Positions 1 to 9,056 of a stretch of 64,000 nucleotides of DNA are shown piece by piece. Within the stretch, counting starts at the first letter, position 1. Each line of letters opens with the position of its first letter. The notes below the pieces were generated by a model. It ran no database searches. It was not told the origin of the DNA and worked only from the letters and a program-made list of their open reading frames with translations. The DNA comes from Comamonas endophytica (GTDB lineage Bacteria; Pseudomonadota; Gammaproteobacteria; Burkholderiales; Burkholderiaceae_C). Location of the stretch: contig NZ_CP106881.1 in NCBI RefSeq assembly GCF_023634805.2, positions 1,519,501 to 1,583,500 of the forward strand. Reading direction: 5' to 3'. The translations under genes and the position numbers were made by a program.

Positions 1-228
1 GCCAACAGCCTGCGCCGCCTGCCGCTGTCCGAGCGCATCTACCAGGCGATCATCGGCAAGACCGGCCCCTACGCCCCCAGCCTGGCGCTGGCCGAGGCGC
101 TGGAATCCCCCGACGGGGCCACCGTGCGTGCGCTGTGCAGGACGCATGGGATGGAGCTCGAAGGGGTGAACCGGAATCTGTTGAAGATGCTGCGGGATGC
201 GGGGGCGGGGAAGGTGGCGGGGCGGTGA
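1..228 (+). CDS. C-terminal fragment of an EAL/HDOD-type signalling protein (partial)
   Basis: An open frame enters from the left edge and ends at TGA 226-228, leaving 75 residues. The segment reads LPLSERIYQAIIGKTGPYAP followed by LALAEALES, which resembles the end of two-domain proteins with an EAL phosphodiesterase-like domain followed by a modified HD (HDOD) domain, as in the YuxH family. These are cytoplasmic signalling proteins, often tied to c-di-GMP. No catalytic residue lies in the visible part, so activity cannot be judged. The identification rests on recall of a C-terminal motif; another HDOD-containing protein is possible. Confidence 0.5.
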   Translation, partial: ANSLRRLPLSERIYQAIIGKTGPYAPSLALAEALESPDGATVRALCRTHGMELEGVNRNLLKMLRDAGAGKVAGR

Positions 229-254
229 GGTTAGGGGTCTTTCTCTAGGTAGGG

Positions 255-293
255 CCCTTCATCCTTCGACGGGGCCGCCCTCAAGAAAAGGGC
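255..293. repeat. Truncated copy of the palindromic intergenic repeat
   Basis: The stretch carries CATCCTTCGACGGGGCCGCC, the same variant left arm seen near 45335, but the second arm is missing. It lies between the partial gene and the LysE gene. It looks like a decayed or half copy of the repeat family found at 4084, 22208, 35616, 45325 and 51979. Confidence 0.55.
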
Positions 294-351
294 GCCCCCT
301 GCGTGAAAACACTCTGAGCCGTCCCCCGCATCGCGCCTACATTTGACCGCC

Positions 352-951
352 ATGCCCCTCGTCGAATTCACCGCCCTGCTCGTGCTCGCCGCCGCCATGA
401 GCTTCAGCCCCGGTCCCAACACCACCCTGGCCGCCACGCTGGCCGCCAACCACGGCCTGCGGCCCAGCCTGCGCTTCGTCTGCGCCGTGCCCTTTGGCTG
501 GTGCCTGCTGCTGCTGCTCACCTCCGCGGGCGTGGGCGCGCTGGTGCTGGCGGTGCCGGCGCTGCGCTGGGCCATCAAGGCGCTGGGCATCGGCTACCTG
601 CTGTGGCTGGCGCTGCGGCTGAGCCGCACCGGCCAGCTGGCGCAGGCCGGAGGCAACGGGCTGGCGGTGCCCTTCTGGCAGGGCGTGGGGCTGCAGTTCG
701 TCAATATCAAGGCCTGGCTGCTGATGTTTGCCGTGGTGGCCGGCTGGATCGCGGGCCGCCCCGATGCCTGGCAGCGGCTGACGGTGGCGCTGCCGGTCAT
801 GGCCTTCTTTGCGCTCAGCAGCAATCTGCTCTATGCCTGCGTGGGCGCGCTGCTGCGCGGCTGGCTGGCGCAGGGGCAGCGGCTGCTGTGGTTCAACCGG
901 CTGATGGCGCTGCTGCTGGTGCTGACCGCCGCCTGGATGCTGGCGGCCTGA
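352..951 (+). CDS. LysE/RhtB-family amino-acid exporter
   Basis: This 199-residue inner-membrane protein has the family N-terminus, with the SPGPN signature near residue 18 after a hydrophobic helix, and about six hydrophobic segments, the usual size for LysE/RhtB translocators. The family exports amino acids or related small metabolites using the proton gradient; the substrate here cannot be read from sequence. The frame is open from a TTG at 343, but the ATG at 352 is preferred. The gene stands alone, with 227 non-coding bases before the aminotransferase downstream. Confidence 0.88.
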   Translation: MPLVEFTALLVLAAAMSFSPGPNTTLAATLAANHGLRPSLRFVCAVPFGWCLLLLLTSAGVGALVLAVPALRWAIKALGIGYLLWLALRLSRTGQLAQAGGNGLAVPFWQGVGLQFVNIKAWLLMFAVVAGWIAGRPDAWQRLTVALPVMAFFALSSNLLYACVGALLRGWLAQGQRLLWFNRLMALLLVLTAAWMLAA

Positions 952-1178
952 ACCCATGCTGCACCAAAATTGCCATAGCCGGGCCTGTTGCCATTTCCGG
1001 GGCTTTGCACGCGATGCACCATGGAAGCGCCAAAATGGCTGGATTGCTGGCACGGCAGCGCAGACATTTACGCCAGGTCCGACGCGTCGCCCCCTTTCCA
1101 GCACATGCCCCACGACGGCATGCCCCGATCCCCAGCGCATTTCCCAATGCCGGTTTTAGCAAATACAGAGAGATAGTT

Positions 1179-2381
1179 ATGACGAATTGGACCCTGGCGG
1201 CGCGTGCGGCCAAGATGAATCCTTCCGCGATCCGCGAGATCCTCAAGCTCACCGACCGGCCCGGCATCATCAGCCTGGCCGGCGGCTTGCCCTCGCCCAA
1301 GGCCTTTCCGCTGAGCGCCTTCACCGAGGCCTGCGCCGCTGTCATGGCGCGCGACGGCGCGTCCGCGCTGCAGTATTCGACCAGCGAGGGCTTCGCGCCG
1401 CTGCGCCAGGCGGTGGCCGACCTGCTGCCCTGGGACGTGCATCCCGACCAGGTGCTGATCACCACCGGCTCGCAGCAGGCGCTGGACCTGATCGGCAAGG
1501 TGTTCCTCGACAAGGACAGCCGCATGCTGGTCGAGACCCCCACCTACCTGGGCGCGCTGCAGGCCTTCGCGCCGCAGGAGCCGATTGCCGTCAGCGTCGC
1601 CAGCGACGACGAGGGCATGCTGATCGACGATTTCGCGGCGCAAGCCGGCAGCGGCGCCGACAAGGCGCGCCTGGCCTATGTGCTGCCCAACTTCCAGAAC
1701 CCCACGGGCCGCACCATGAGCGATGCGCGCCGCTCGGCGCTGGTGGCCAAGGCGGCCGAGCTGAACATTCCGCTGATCGAGGACAACCCCTACGGCGACC
1801 TGTGGTTCGACGAGGAGCCGCCGCTGCCGCTGGCCGCGCGCAATCCGGCCGGCGTCATCTACATGGGTTCCTTCTCCAAGGTGCTGGCCCCGGGCCTGCG
1901 CCTGGGCTACCTGGTGGCGCCGCTCGAGGTCTATCCGAAGTTCCTGCAGGCCAAGCAGGCGGCCGACCTGCACACGCCCGGCTTCAACCAGCGCGTGGTG
2001 TCCGAGGTCATCAAGGACGGCTTCCTGGACCGCCATGTGCCGACCATCCGCACGCTCTACAAGGCCCAGCGCGACACCATGCTGGCCGCGCTCGAGCGCG
2101 AAATGGCCGGCCTGGACGTCAAGTGGACGCGCCCCGTCGGCGGCATGTTCCTCTGGGTCACGCTGCCCGAAGGCATGAATGCCCAGAGCCTGCTGGCTTC
2201 GGCCGTCGAGCGCCATGTGGCCTTCGTGCCGGGCGCGCCCTTCTACGCCGAGAACCCCGATCCGCGCACGCTGCGCCTATCCTATGTGACGGCCTCGAGC
2301 GACGAGATCAACACCGCGATTGCGGCGCTGGCCGACGCCATCCGCACCACGCTGGCCGGCGCTTCCCTGGCCGTCGCCTGA
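1179..2381 (+). CDS. PLP-dependent class I/II aminotransferase (2-aminoadipate/valine-pyruvate type)
   Basis: The 400-residue protein is a fold-type I PLP aminotransferase. It begins with MNPSAIREILKLT and SLAGGLPSPKAFP, typical of the LysN/2-aminoadipate transaminase and MocR-like catalytic group but without a GntR DNA-binding domain. The PLP lysine lies in GSFSKVLAPGLRLGY, and the NPTGR and DNPYGDLWF stretches hold other cofactor contacts. It should transfer amino groups between an alpha-amino acid and a 2-oxo acid in the cytoplasm; the substrate is unknown. Its TGA overlaps the ATG of the PhzF gene by one base (2381), so the two are probably co-translated. Confidence 0.88.
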   Translation: MTNWTLAARAAKMNPSAIREILKLTDRPGIISLAGGLPSPKAFPLSAFTEACAAVMARDGASALQYSTSEGFAPLRQAVADLLPWDVHPDQVLITTGSQQALDLIGKVFLDKDSRMLVETPTYLGALQAFAPQEPIAVSVASDDEGMLIDDFAAQAGSGADKARLAYVLPNFQNPTGRTMSDARRSALVAKAAELNIPLIEDNPYGDLWFDEEPPLPLAARNPAGVIYMGSFSKVLAPGLRLGYLVAPLEVYPKFLQAKQAADLHTPGFNQRVVSEVIKDGFLDRHVPTIRTLYKAQRDTMLAALEREMAGLDVKWTRPVGGMFLWVTLPEGMNAQSLLASAVERHVAFVPGAPFYAENPDPRTLRLSYVTASSDEINTAIAALADAIRTTLAGASLAVA

Positions 2382-3313
2382 TGCCGGCGCCCCGCGCACG
2401 CACCTTCGCGCAGGTCGATGTGTTCACGCAGGTGGCGCTGCGCGGCAACCCGGTGGCCGTGGTGCTCGATGGCGAAGGGCTCGATGACGCGGCCATGCAG
2501 GCCTTTGCCTCATGGACCCAGCTGTCCGAAACCACCTTCGTGCTGCCGCCCACGCCCGCGGCGCGCGCCGCAGGAGCCGACTACCAGCTGCGCATCTTCA
2601 CGCCCGGGGGCGAGCTGCCCTTCGCGGGGCATCCGACGCTGGGCAGCTGCCACGCCTGGCTGGCCCATGGCGGCAAGCCGCAGTCGGCCACGCATATCGT
2701 GCAGGAATGCAAAAAGGGGCTGGTGAGCATCGCGCGCCAGGGTGACGGCACGCTGGCATTTGCCGCGCCGGCCCTTGCGCGCAGCGCGCCCGAGCCGCAG
2801 CTGCTGGCGGCGGTGCTGCAGGCGCTGGCGCTCACGCCCGATCGGGTGATTGCCGCCGAGCAGCTCGACAATGGCCCGCTGTGGCTGGGCCTGCTGCTCG
2901 ACAGCCCCGAGACCGTGCTCGCGCTCGACCCGGACCATGCACGGCTCAAGGCGCTGGGGCAGAAGGTCGGCGTGGCCGCGCTCTATCCTGCCGGCGATGC
3001 ACCCGCACTGATCAAGCGCTCGAGCCGCGAGGCGCGCGCGTTTGCCCAGGCACCCGCGCGGGCCGCGGTGCAGCTCGAGGTGCGCGCCTTTGCCGCGGCC
3101 ACGGGCATCAACGAGGACCCGGTCACGGGCAGCCTCAACGCCAGCCTGGCGCAGTGGCTCATTGCCGAAGGCCGGCTGCAGGCGCCCTACGTTGCCAGCC
3201 AGGGCAGCTGCCTGGGGCGCGATGGCTGGGTGCATGTTGCGGCCGACGAACAGGGCCGGCTCTGGATCGGCGGGCAGACGGTGGGCTGCATCCAGGGCAC
3301 GGTGCTGCTGTAG
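2381..3313 (+). CDS. PhzF-family isomerase/epimerase-like protein
   Basis: The 310-residue protein matches the PhzF/YddE family (diaminopimelate-epimerase fold): the N-terminal FTQVALRGNPVAVV, then ELPFAGHPTLGS in the first half, and NEDPVTGSLNASLA in the second half. Family members are cytosolic isomerases; PhzF acts in phenazine synthesis, but most members have unknown substrates. No phenazine genes accompany it, so a phenazine role is not supported. Overlap with the aminotransferase suggests a shared amino-acid-derived substrate; that is inference. Confidence 0.88.
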   Translation: MPAPRARTFAQVDVFTQVALRGNPVAVVLDGEGLDDAAMQAFASWTQLSETTFVLPPTPAARAAGADYQLRIFTPGGELPFAGHPTLGSCHAWLAHGGKPQSATHIVQECKKGLVSIARQGDGTLAFAAPALARSAPEPQLLAAVLQALALTPDRVIAAEQLDNGPLWLGLLLDSPETVLALDPDHARLKALGQKVGVAALYPAGDAPALIKRSSREARAFAQAPARAAVQLEVRAFAAATGINEDPVTGSLNASLAQWLIAEGRLQAPYVASQGSCLGRDGWVHVAADEQGRLWIGGQTVGCIQGTVLL

Positions 3314-3392
3314 GTCCCGCACGCGACAACGGGCGCCCGCCCGGTCGCTTGCGTGACTTGCCCTGCCCAGGCGCCTGCCCACAATCGCGCCC

Positions 3393-4067
3393 ATGGGAAC
3401 CCTCTATCTCGTGCGCCATGGCCAGGCCTCGTTTGGCGCCGACAACTATGACCAGCTCAGCGCGCGCGGCCACGAGCAGGCGCGGCGCCTGGGCGAATAC
3501 TGGCGCGAGCGCTCCATGGTGTTCGACGCGGTGCTGGTCGGCGGCCTGCGGCGCCACGGCCAGACGCTGGACGGCATCGGCGAAGGCCTCGAAGGGCTCA
3601 CGGCGCCGGTGACGGCGCTGCCCGCCCTCAATGAATACGACAGCCAGGCACTGCTGGCCGCGATCCACCCCCAGCCGCTGCCGCGCCCCGACACGCCCGA
3701 GCTCTACCGCCAGCACTTCCGCATGCTGTGCGACGCGCTGGCGCAGTGGATGGCCGGCGTGATCAGTCCCCAGGGCATGCCCAGCTGGAACGATTTCTCG
3801 GCCGGCGTGCGCGGCGTGCTCGAGCAGGTGCGCCAGCAGCACAGCGGGCACAACGTGCTGCTGGTGAGCAGCGGCGGGCCGATCTGCGCGGCCATCGGTC
3901 AGGTGCTGGGCACTTCTCCCGAGGCCACGATCGCGCTGAACATGCGCTTGCGCAACAGTGCGGTGACGGAGTTCAGCATCAGTCCGAAGAGGTTGATGCT
4001 GCAGACGTTCAATACTCTGAACCATCTGGATAGCGATGCGCATCGGGGGTGGGTGACGCATGCGTGA
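3393..4067 (+). CDS. Histidine phosphatase (phosphoglycerate-mutase-like) family protein
   Basis: This 224-residue protein opens with LYLVRHGQASF, the RHG motif that carries the phosphorylated histidine of the histidine phosphatase superfamily. The later LLVSSGGPI stretch sits where the second catalytic histidine (often SHGG/SSGG) is expected, and here the histidine is replaced by serine as in several Burkholderiales paralogs. It is cytosolic, with no signal peptide. The substrate is unknown. Spacing of 79 bases from the PhzF stop allows, but does not show, co-transcription. Confidence 0.85.
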   Translation: MGTLYLVRHGQASFGADNYDQLSARGHEQARRLGEYWRERSMVFDAVLVGGLRRHGQTLDGIGEGLEGLTAPVTALPALNEYDSQALLAAIHPQPLPRPDTPELYRQHFRMLCDALAQWMAGVISPQGMPSWNDFSAGVRGVLEQVRQQHSGHNVLLVSSGGPICAAIGQVLGTSPEATIALNMRLRNSAVTEFSISPKRLMLQTFNTLNHLDSDAHRGWVTHA

Positions 4068-4083
4068 CTTTATAGGGCAGGCC

Positions 4084-4205
4084 CTTCACCCTTCGACAGG
4101 CTCAGGGCGAACGGAGGTTTTTGCCGTTCGCCCTAAACCTCGGTAAGTAAGCCTCGGTAAGTAAGCGAGGCATCAACCGTTCGTCCTGAGCCTGTCGAAG
4201 GATGG
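4084..4205. repeat. Palindromic intergenic repeat with internal 14-bp duplication
   Basis: The left arm CTTCGACAGGCTCAGGGCGA lies at 4091-4110 and the opposing arm CGTCCTGAGCCTGTCGAAGG at 4182-4201. Between them CCTCGGTAAGTAAG is repeated head to tail at 4138-4151 and 4152-4165. It lies between two converging genes and could form a large hairpin. Its arms match other copies in this window. Confidence 0.85.
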
Positions 4206-4217
4206 ACGTCCTGTGCT

Positions 4218-5075
4218 CTAAAACGGACGGGCTTCACTCACCACCGTTGACCCCGGCAGCGCATGAATCTCCTGCACCAGCTGCGCCAGCCCCCTTGCCG
4301 AAGCCTCCACCATCACCCGCCCTCGCTCCGCCGTAGCCGCCACCGCATTCCCCACCGCTCCCGCCGGGTTGTAATCCTGTATCGCCCAGCCCATCTTCGC
4401 GCTGCGCCCATTGCCCAGCAAGGCGTATCGCCTTGAGCGGTCTTCGGAAGTGGATGCGAAATTGCGCGCATGCTCCATGGCCACGGTCTCGGGCGCGAGA
4501 TGCAGCATCATCGAGGTCTCGACCTCGCCGCCATGGATGCCGAAGCGGTGCTCGTGCGCGCAGAACTGCTGGTTCGCGGCGTCGTCCACCAGCCCGTACC
4601 AGCTGCTGCTGTAGACCAGCAGGCCATGGCGGGCGCGCAGTTCGCGCGCGACGATGTCCATCGCGCTGACCTGGCCGCCATGGCCGTTGAACAGCAGCAG
4701 CTTGCGCACGCCGGCGCGCGCCACGCAGGCGCCGAGCTCGCACCACAGCGCGATCAGCGTCGCGGGCGACAGGGTCAGGGTGCCGGCATAGGCCTGGTGT
4801 TCCATGCTCAGGCCGATGTCCTGCGGCGGCAGGCACAGCAGCGGCAGCTCGGGCGGCAGCAGCGCCAGCGCCGCGTCGAGCACGCCTTGCGCGAGTGTCG
4901 CATCCACGGATAACGGCAGGTGCGGACCATGCTGCTCGGTGGCCGCGACCGGCAGCAGCGCCACGGTTTCGGCCGCCAACCCGTTGGTCTGGGCCAGGGC
5001 GAAGTCGCGCGCCGAGGCCTGGGCCCACCAGCGCGAGGGCCAGCGGGGCGGGGATGCATGAGAGGTCGGAGACAT
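4218..5075 (-). CDS. Creatininase-family amidohydrolase
   Basis: The 285-residue protein belongs to the creatininase/MftE-like family of metal amidohydrolases. Family marks are LPVAATEQHGPHLPL near the N-terminus (acidic and histidine metal ligands), LLFNGHGGQ in the middle and GIHGGEVETSMML later. It should act on a small cyclic or linear amide in the cytoplasm; the substrate is not evident. The frame extends upstream to 5249, but that region runs into the divergent MATE gene and lacks family similarity, so the ATG at 5075 was chosen (5084 is also possible). It shares a short divergent upstream region with the MATE exporter. Confidence 0.87.
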   Translation of the reverse strand: MSPTSHASPPRWPSRWWAQASARDFALAQTNGLAAETVALLPVAATEQHGPHLPLSVDATLAQGVLDAALALLPPELPLLCLPPQDIGLSMEHQAYAGTLTLSPATLIALWCELGACVARAGVRKLLLFNGHGGQVSAMDIVARELRARHGLLVYSSSWYGLVDDAANQQFCAHEHRFGIHGGEVETSMMLHLAPETVAMEHARNFASTSEDRSRRYALLGNGRSAKMGWAIQDYNPAGAVGNAVAATAERGRVMVEASARGLAQLVQEIHALPGSTVVSEARPF

Positions 5076-5136
5076 GCCTGCCATGGTAGTGCAGATGGCT
5101 GACAGCCGAGCTCGCATGGACCGCTGACAATGCGCC

Positions 5137-6627
5137 ATGGCATCCACTACCCGCGACCTGACCCAAGGCCCGATCGGCAAGACACTGCTGGTGTTCTCGC
5201 TGCCGATCCTGGCCGGCAACGTATTGCAATCGCTCAACGGCTCGATCAATGCGATCTGGGTCGGGCGCTATCTGGGCGAGGCGGCGATCACTGCCACGGC
5301 CAATGCCAACAATGTGCTGTTCGCGCTGATCGGGCTGGTGTTCGGCATCGGCATGGCGGCCACCATCCTCGTGGCTCAGGCGATGGGCGCGCGCAACCTG
5401 CCCCAGGCCAAGCGCGTGATCGGCACCAGCGCCACGCTGTTCGGCGCGGCCTCGGTCGCCATCGCGGCGCTGGGCTGGCTGTTCTCGGCGCATATCCTGG
5501 GCTGGCTCGGCACGCCGCCCGAGGCGCTGCCGCTGGCCGAGGCCTATCTGCGCGTGATCTTCCTGGCGATCCCGCTGCTGTATCTGTTTGCCTTCGTCTC
5601 GGCGGTGATGCGCGGCGCGGGCGACACGCGCACGCCCTTCTATTTCCTGCTGCTGGTGGTGCTGCTCGACACCGCGTTCAACCCGCTGTTCATCTTCGGC
5701 TGGGGGCCGGTGCCGCGCATGGGCATCAGCGGCTCGGCCATGGCGACGCTGGTGGCGCATACCATCGGCTTCGCCGCCCTGCTGGGCTGGCTGCGCTGGC
5801 GCGACCATCCGCTGTGGATCGGCTCGGACGAGCTGCGGCTGTTCAAGCCCGACCTGCAGCTGCTGCGCGCGCTGGTCATGAAGGGCCTGCCGATGGGCGC
5901 GCAGATGGTGATGATCTCGATGGCCATGCTGATGCTGATGGGCATGGTCAACAGCCATGGCGTGCAGCTGTCGTCGGCCTATGGCGCCGCGCTGCAGCTG
6001 TGGACCTATGTGCAGATGCCGGCCATGGCCATCGGCGCGGCCTGCTCCTCGATTGCCGCGCAGAACGTGGGCGCGAAGCTGTGGGCGCGGGTGGACGCCA
6101 CGGCGCGCGCGGGCGTGATCTGCAATGTGCTGATGACCGGCGCGCTGATCCTGGCGGCGGTGGCCGCGGACCGGTATGTGCTGGCCATGTTCCTGCCCGA
6201 AGGCAGCGCGGCGCTGGAGACCGCGCGCCACCTCAACCACATCGCGATCGGTTCCTTCCTGTTCTTCGGCGTGACCTTCGTGCTCTCGGGCGTGGTACGC
6301 TCCACCGGCGCCGTGGTGGCGCCGCTGGTGATCCTGGCGATCGCGCTGTGGGGCGTGCGCCTGCCCGTGGCGCAGTGGCTGCAGCCGCTGTGGGGCGTGG
6401 ACGCGATCTGGTGGAGCTTCCCGATCAGCGCCGCCTGCGCCATGCTGCTGTCGATGGGCTACTACCGCTGGGGCGGCTGGCGCCAGGCGCGCATGATCGA
6501 GCCGGTCGAGGAGCAGCTGGCCACGCCCGCAGAGGTCGCCGCGCTGCCACCCTCGCCGGTGTGCTGCCAGTCGCTGGCGCCCGAGCCGGCGCCCGAACTG
6601 CCGCGCGGGCTGGCACCGGCGCGCTAG
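5137..6627 (+). CDS. MATE-family efflux transporter
   Basis: A 496-residue polytopic membrane protein with about twelve hydrophobic segments and the MATE N-terminal pattern (GPIGKTLLVFSLPILAGNVL, about residues 11-30). MATE proteins export cationic compounds, drugs or metabolites in exchange for H+ or Na+. A 50-residue proline- and alanine-rich cytoplasmic tail follows the last helix. It is divergent from the creatininase-family gene, with 61 bases between the start codons, so joint regulation is possible. The substrate is unknown. Confidence 0.9.
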   Translation: MASTTRDLTQGPIGKTLLVFSLPILAGNVLQSLNGSINAIWVGRYLGEAAITATANANNVLFALIGLVFGIGMAATILVAQAMGARNLPQAKRVIGTSATLFGAASVAIAALGWLFSAHILGWLGTPPEALPLAEAYLRVIFLAIPLLYLFAFVSAVMRGAGDTRTPFYFLLLVVLLDTAFNPLFIFGWGPVPRMGISGSAMATLVAHTIGFAALLGWLRWRDHPLWIGSDELRLFKPDLQLLRALVMKGLPMGAQMVMISMAMLMLMGMVNSHGVQLSSAYGAALQLWTYVQMPAMAIGAACSSIAAQNVGAKLWARVDATARAGVICNVLMTGALILAAVAADRYVLAMFLPEGSAALETARHLNHIAIGSFLFFGVTFVLSGVVRSTGAVVAPLVILAIALWGVRLPVAQWLQPLWGVDAIWWSFPISAACAMLLSMGYYRWGGWRQARMIEPVEEQLATPAEVAALPPSPVCCQSLAPEPAPELPRGLAPAR

Positions 6628-6701
6628 GAAAATCCCGGGGCGTTACCATCGCAGGGCCGGGCGCGGAACCAATCCGCATGCGCCCGGCTCCCACCTGCGC
6701 C

Positions 6702-8897
6702 ATGAACCATCGCCTTCCTTCCCGTTCTCTTCCCTGGGTCCTTTGCCTGTGGCTGCTGGCGCTGTTCCTGCTGGGGACGGCGCAGGACAGCCGCGCCCAG
6801 ATCCAGCTGCGCGGCCTGGGCTCCTCCGGGGCCGTGGTCACGACCGAGCGCGTGCGCGCCGAGCTGGTGGCGCATGCGCCCGAGGGCGTCACGCCCGGCC
6901 GGCCGCTGTGGCTGGGCCTGTCGATCGCGCACCAGCCCGAATGGCATACCTATTGGAAGAACCCCGGCGACTCGGGCCTGCCGACCCAGCTCGATTGGCA
7001 GCTGCCTGCGGGGCTCGAAGCCGGCGCCATCGAATGGCCGCTGCCCAGGATCATCCGCGTGGGCCCGCTGGCCAACTATGGCTATGAAGGCCAGTTGCTG
7101 CTGCCGGTGCCCGTCAAGGTCGCGCCCGATTTCCAGGCGCCCGAGGGCGATACGCTGACCATTCGCCTGCATGCCAGCTGGCTGGTCTGCCGCGTCGAGT
7201 GCATTCCCGAGGAGGGCGATTTCACGCTGCAGCTGCCGGTGCGCAGCGCCAGCGCAATGCATGCCCAGGCCTTTGCCGCGGCCCGGGCGCGCCAGCCTGC
7301 AGAGCTTTCCGGCCGGAGCACTGCGACGGTGGCGGGCGACCGGCTGCAGGTGCGCATCGAGGGCCTGCCCGCGGCGTTGCGGGGCACCGATCTGCAGCTG
7401 TTCCCCGAGACCCCTGAAGTGCTCGAACACGCCGCCCTTGGCACGCAGGCCTGGGAGGGCGCGATCTGGACCGCCAGCTGGCCGCTGTCGAAGATGCGCG
7501 GCGAAACGCCTGCGCAACTGCCCTTTGTGGTGACTCCCTCGAAAGCGCCTGATGCAGGACCCGTGGGCTGGCGCACCGTGGCCGCGGTCGAAGGCCGCTG
7601 GGACAGCGCGCCCGTTGCCGGCGTATCGCCTGCGCTGGAAGCGGCGCTGGCGGCCAATGCCCAGCAGGCGGCGGCTCCAGCGACCAGTGGCGGCCTGTGG
7701 ATGGCGCTGCTCGGCGGCCTGCTGGGCGGCCTGATCCTCAATCTCATGCCCTGCGTGTTCCCGGTGCTGGCGATCAAGATCGTCGGCTTCGCGCGCCATG
7801 ACCAGGACCGGCGCCGGCTGCGCCTGGGCGGGCTGGCCTATGGCGCGGGCGTGCTGCTGTCGTTCATGGCGCTCGGCGGGCTGCTGCTGGCGCTGCGCGC
7901 CGCGGGCCAGCAGCTGGGCTGGGGCTTCCAGCTGCAGTCGCCGGGGCTGGTCGCGGCCATGGCCGCGCTGTTCACGCTGCTGGGGCTGAACCTGGCGGGC
8001 ATGTTCGAGTTCGGCCGCATCCTGCCCCAGCGCTGGTCCGGGGCGCAACTGCGCCACCCGGTGGCCGAGGCCTTTCTCTCGGGCGTGCTGGCCGTGGCCA
8101 TTGCCTCGCCCTGCACCGCGCCCTTCATGGGCGCCTCGCTGGGGCTGGCCATCGACATGCCGGCGGCGCAGGCGCTGACGGTGTTTGCCGCTTTGGGCAT
8201 CGGCATGGCGCTGCCCTATGTGCTGGCGAGCTGGCTGCCGGGGCTGGTGCGCTGGCTGCCGCGCCCCGGCGCCTGGATGCAGACCTTCCGCCGCGCCATG
8301 GCCTTCCCGATGTTCGCCACCGTCGCCTGGCTGGTCTGGGTGCTGGGCCAGCAAAGCGGCATCGACGGCGCGGGCGCGCTGCTGGCGCTGCTGGTGGCGC
8401 TCAGCGCGCTGGTCTGGGCATTGACGCTGGCCGGCAGGACCCGCTGGGTCCTGGGCGGCGCGCTGCTGCTGGGCCTGCTGTGGCTGGGCAGCGCGCTGGG
8501 CCCGCAGCTCGCGCCTGCGGCCGTGGCGGCGCCGGGCAATGCGCCCGAGGCCGGCGCCGATGGCTGGCAGCCCTGGTCGGCCGAACGCGTGGGCAGCCTC
8601 ACGGCCGCGGGCACGCCGGTGTTCGTCGACTTCACCGCCGCCTGGTGCGTGACCTGCCAGGTCAACAAGCACACCACGCTCAACCGCGCCGAGGTGCGCG
8701 CCGACTTCGCCGCGCGCGGCGTGGCGCTGCTGCGCGCCGACTGGACGCGGCGCGACCCGGCCATCACCGCCGCGCTCGCCGCGCTGGGGCGCAGCGGCGT
8801 TCCGGTCTATGTGCTCTATGCGCCCGGCAAGGCGCCCAAGGTGATGACCGAGCTGCTGACACCGGCCGAGGTGCATGCGGCGCTCGAGACGCTCTGA
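6702..8897 (+). CDS. DsbD/ScsB-type thiol:disulfide interchange protein
   Basis: A 731-residue inner-membrane reductase. From ATG 6702 it has a signal peptide (about residues 1-33), a periplasmic N-terminal domain (to about 330), an eight-helix CcdA-like membrane core with cysteines at 351 (LMPCVFP) and 471 (SPCTAPF), and a C-terminal thioredoxin domain with the pair C649-VT-C652 in AAWCVTCQ. It moves electrons from cytoplasmic thioredoxin to periplasmic thiol proteins. The N-terminal domain resembles the ScsB/DsbC-related type more than E. coli DsbD alpha. An upstream ATG at 6678 is less likely because it precedes the signal peptide by eight residues. The frame stays open much further upstream, which is high-GC read-through. 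Confidence 0.88.
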   Translation: MNHRLPSRSLPWVLCLWLLALFLLGTAQDSRAQIQLRGLGSSGAVVTTERVRAELVAHAPEGVTPGRPLWLGLSIAHQPEWHTYWKNPGDSGLPTQLDWQLPAGLEAGAIEWPLPRIIRVGPLANYGYEGQLLLPVPVKVAPDFQAPEGDTLTIRLHASWLVCRVECIPEEGDFTLQLPVRSASAMHAQAFAAARARQPAELSGRSTATVAGDRLQVRIEGLPAALRGTDLQLFPETPEVLEHAALGTQAWEGAIWTASWPLSKMRGETPAQLPFVVTPSKAPDAGPVGWRTVAAVEGRWDSAPVAGVSPALEAALAANAQQAAAPATSGGLWMALLGGLLGGLILNLMPCVFPVLAIKIVGFARHDQDRRRLRLGGLAYGAGVLLSFMALGGLLLALRAAGQQLGWGFQLQSPGLVAAMAALFTLLGLNLAGMFEFGRILPQRWSGAQLRHPVAEAFLSGVLAVAIASPCTAPFMGASLGLAIDMPAAQALTVFAALGIGMALPYVLASWLPGLVRWLPRPGAWMQTFRRAMAFPMFATVAWLVWVLGQQSGIDGAGALLALLVALSALVWALTLAGRTRWVLGGALLLGLLWLGSALGPQLAPAAVAAPGNAPEAGADGWQPWSAERVGSLTAAGTPVFVDFTAAWCVTCQVNKHTTLNRAEVRADFAARGVALLRADWTRRDPAITAALAALGRSGVPVYVLYAPGKAPKVMTELLTPAEVHAALETL

Positions 8898-9056
8898 ACC
8901 TGTGCGAGTCCGGCATGGCGGCAACCGCCGCGCCGGGCTGCTGCGTCAGCAGTTGCCTACTGGCGCGCTCCGGCCTGCAGGCCTAGACTGAACGCACGCT
9001 GCAGCATCCTGCGGCGCGCCGGAGGGGTTCCGGCATCGACCACAAGGAGGTTTCCC

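Noticed and set aside
4234..6240. 668-codon minus-strand frame across the creatininase and MATE genes
   Set aside because: Its sequence is low-complexity Arg/Gln/His-rich and is a shadow of the MATE gene; the creatininase-family protein in the adjoining frame has clear motifs.
5130..8897. 1255-codon plus-strand open frame spanning the MATE and DsbD genes
   Set aside because: It is DsbD in frame plus a long shadow read across the MATE gene in the wrong frame. High third-position GC removes stop codons from shadow frames; the N-terminal part has arginine/glycine-rich, family-free sequence.
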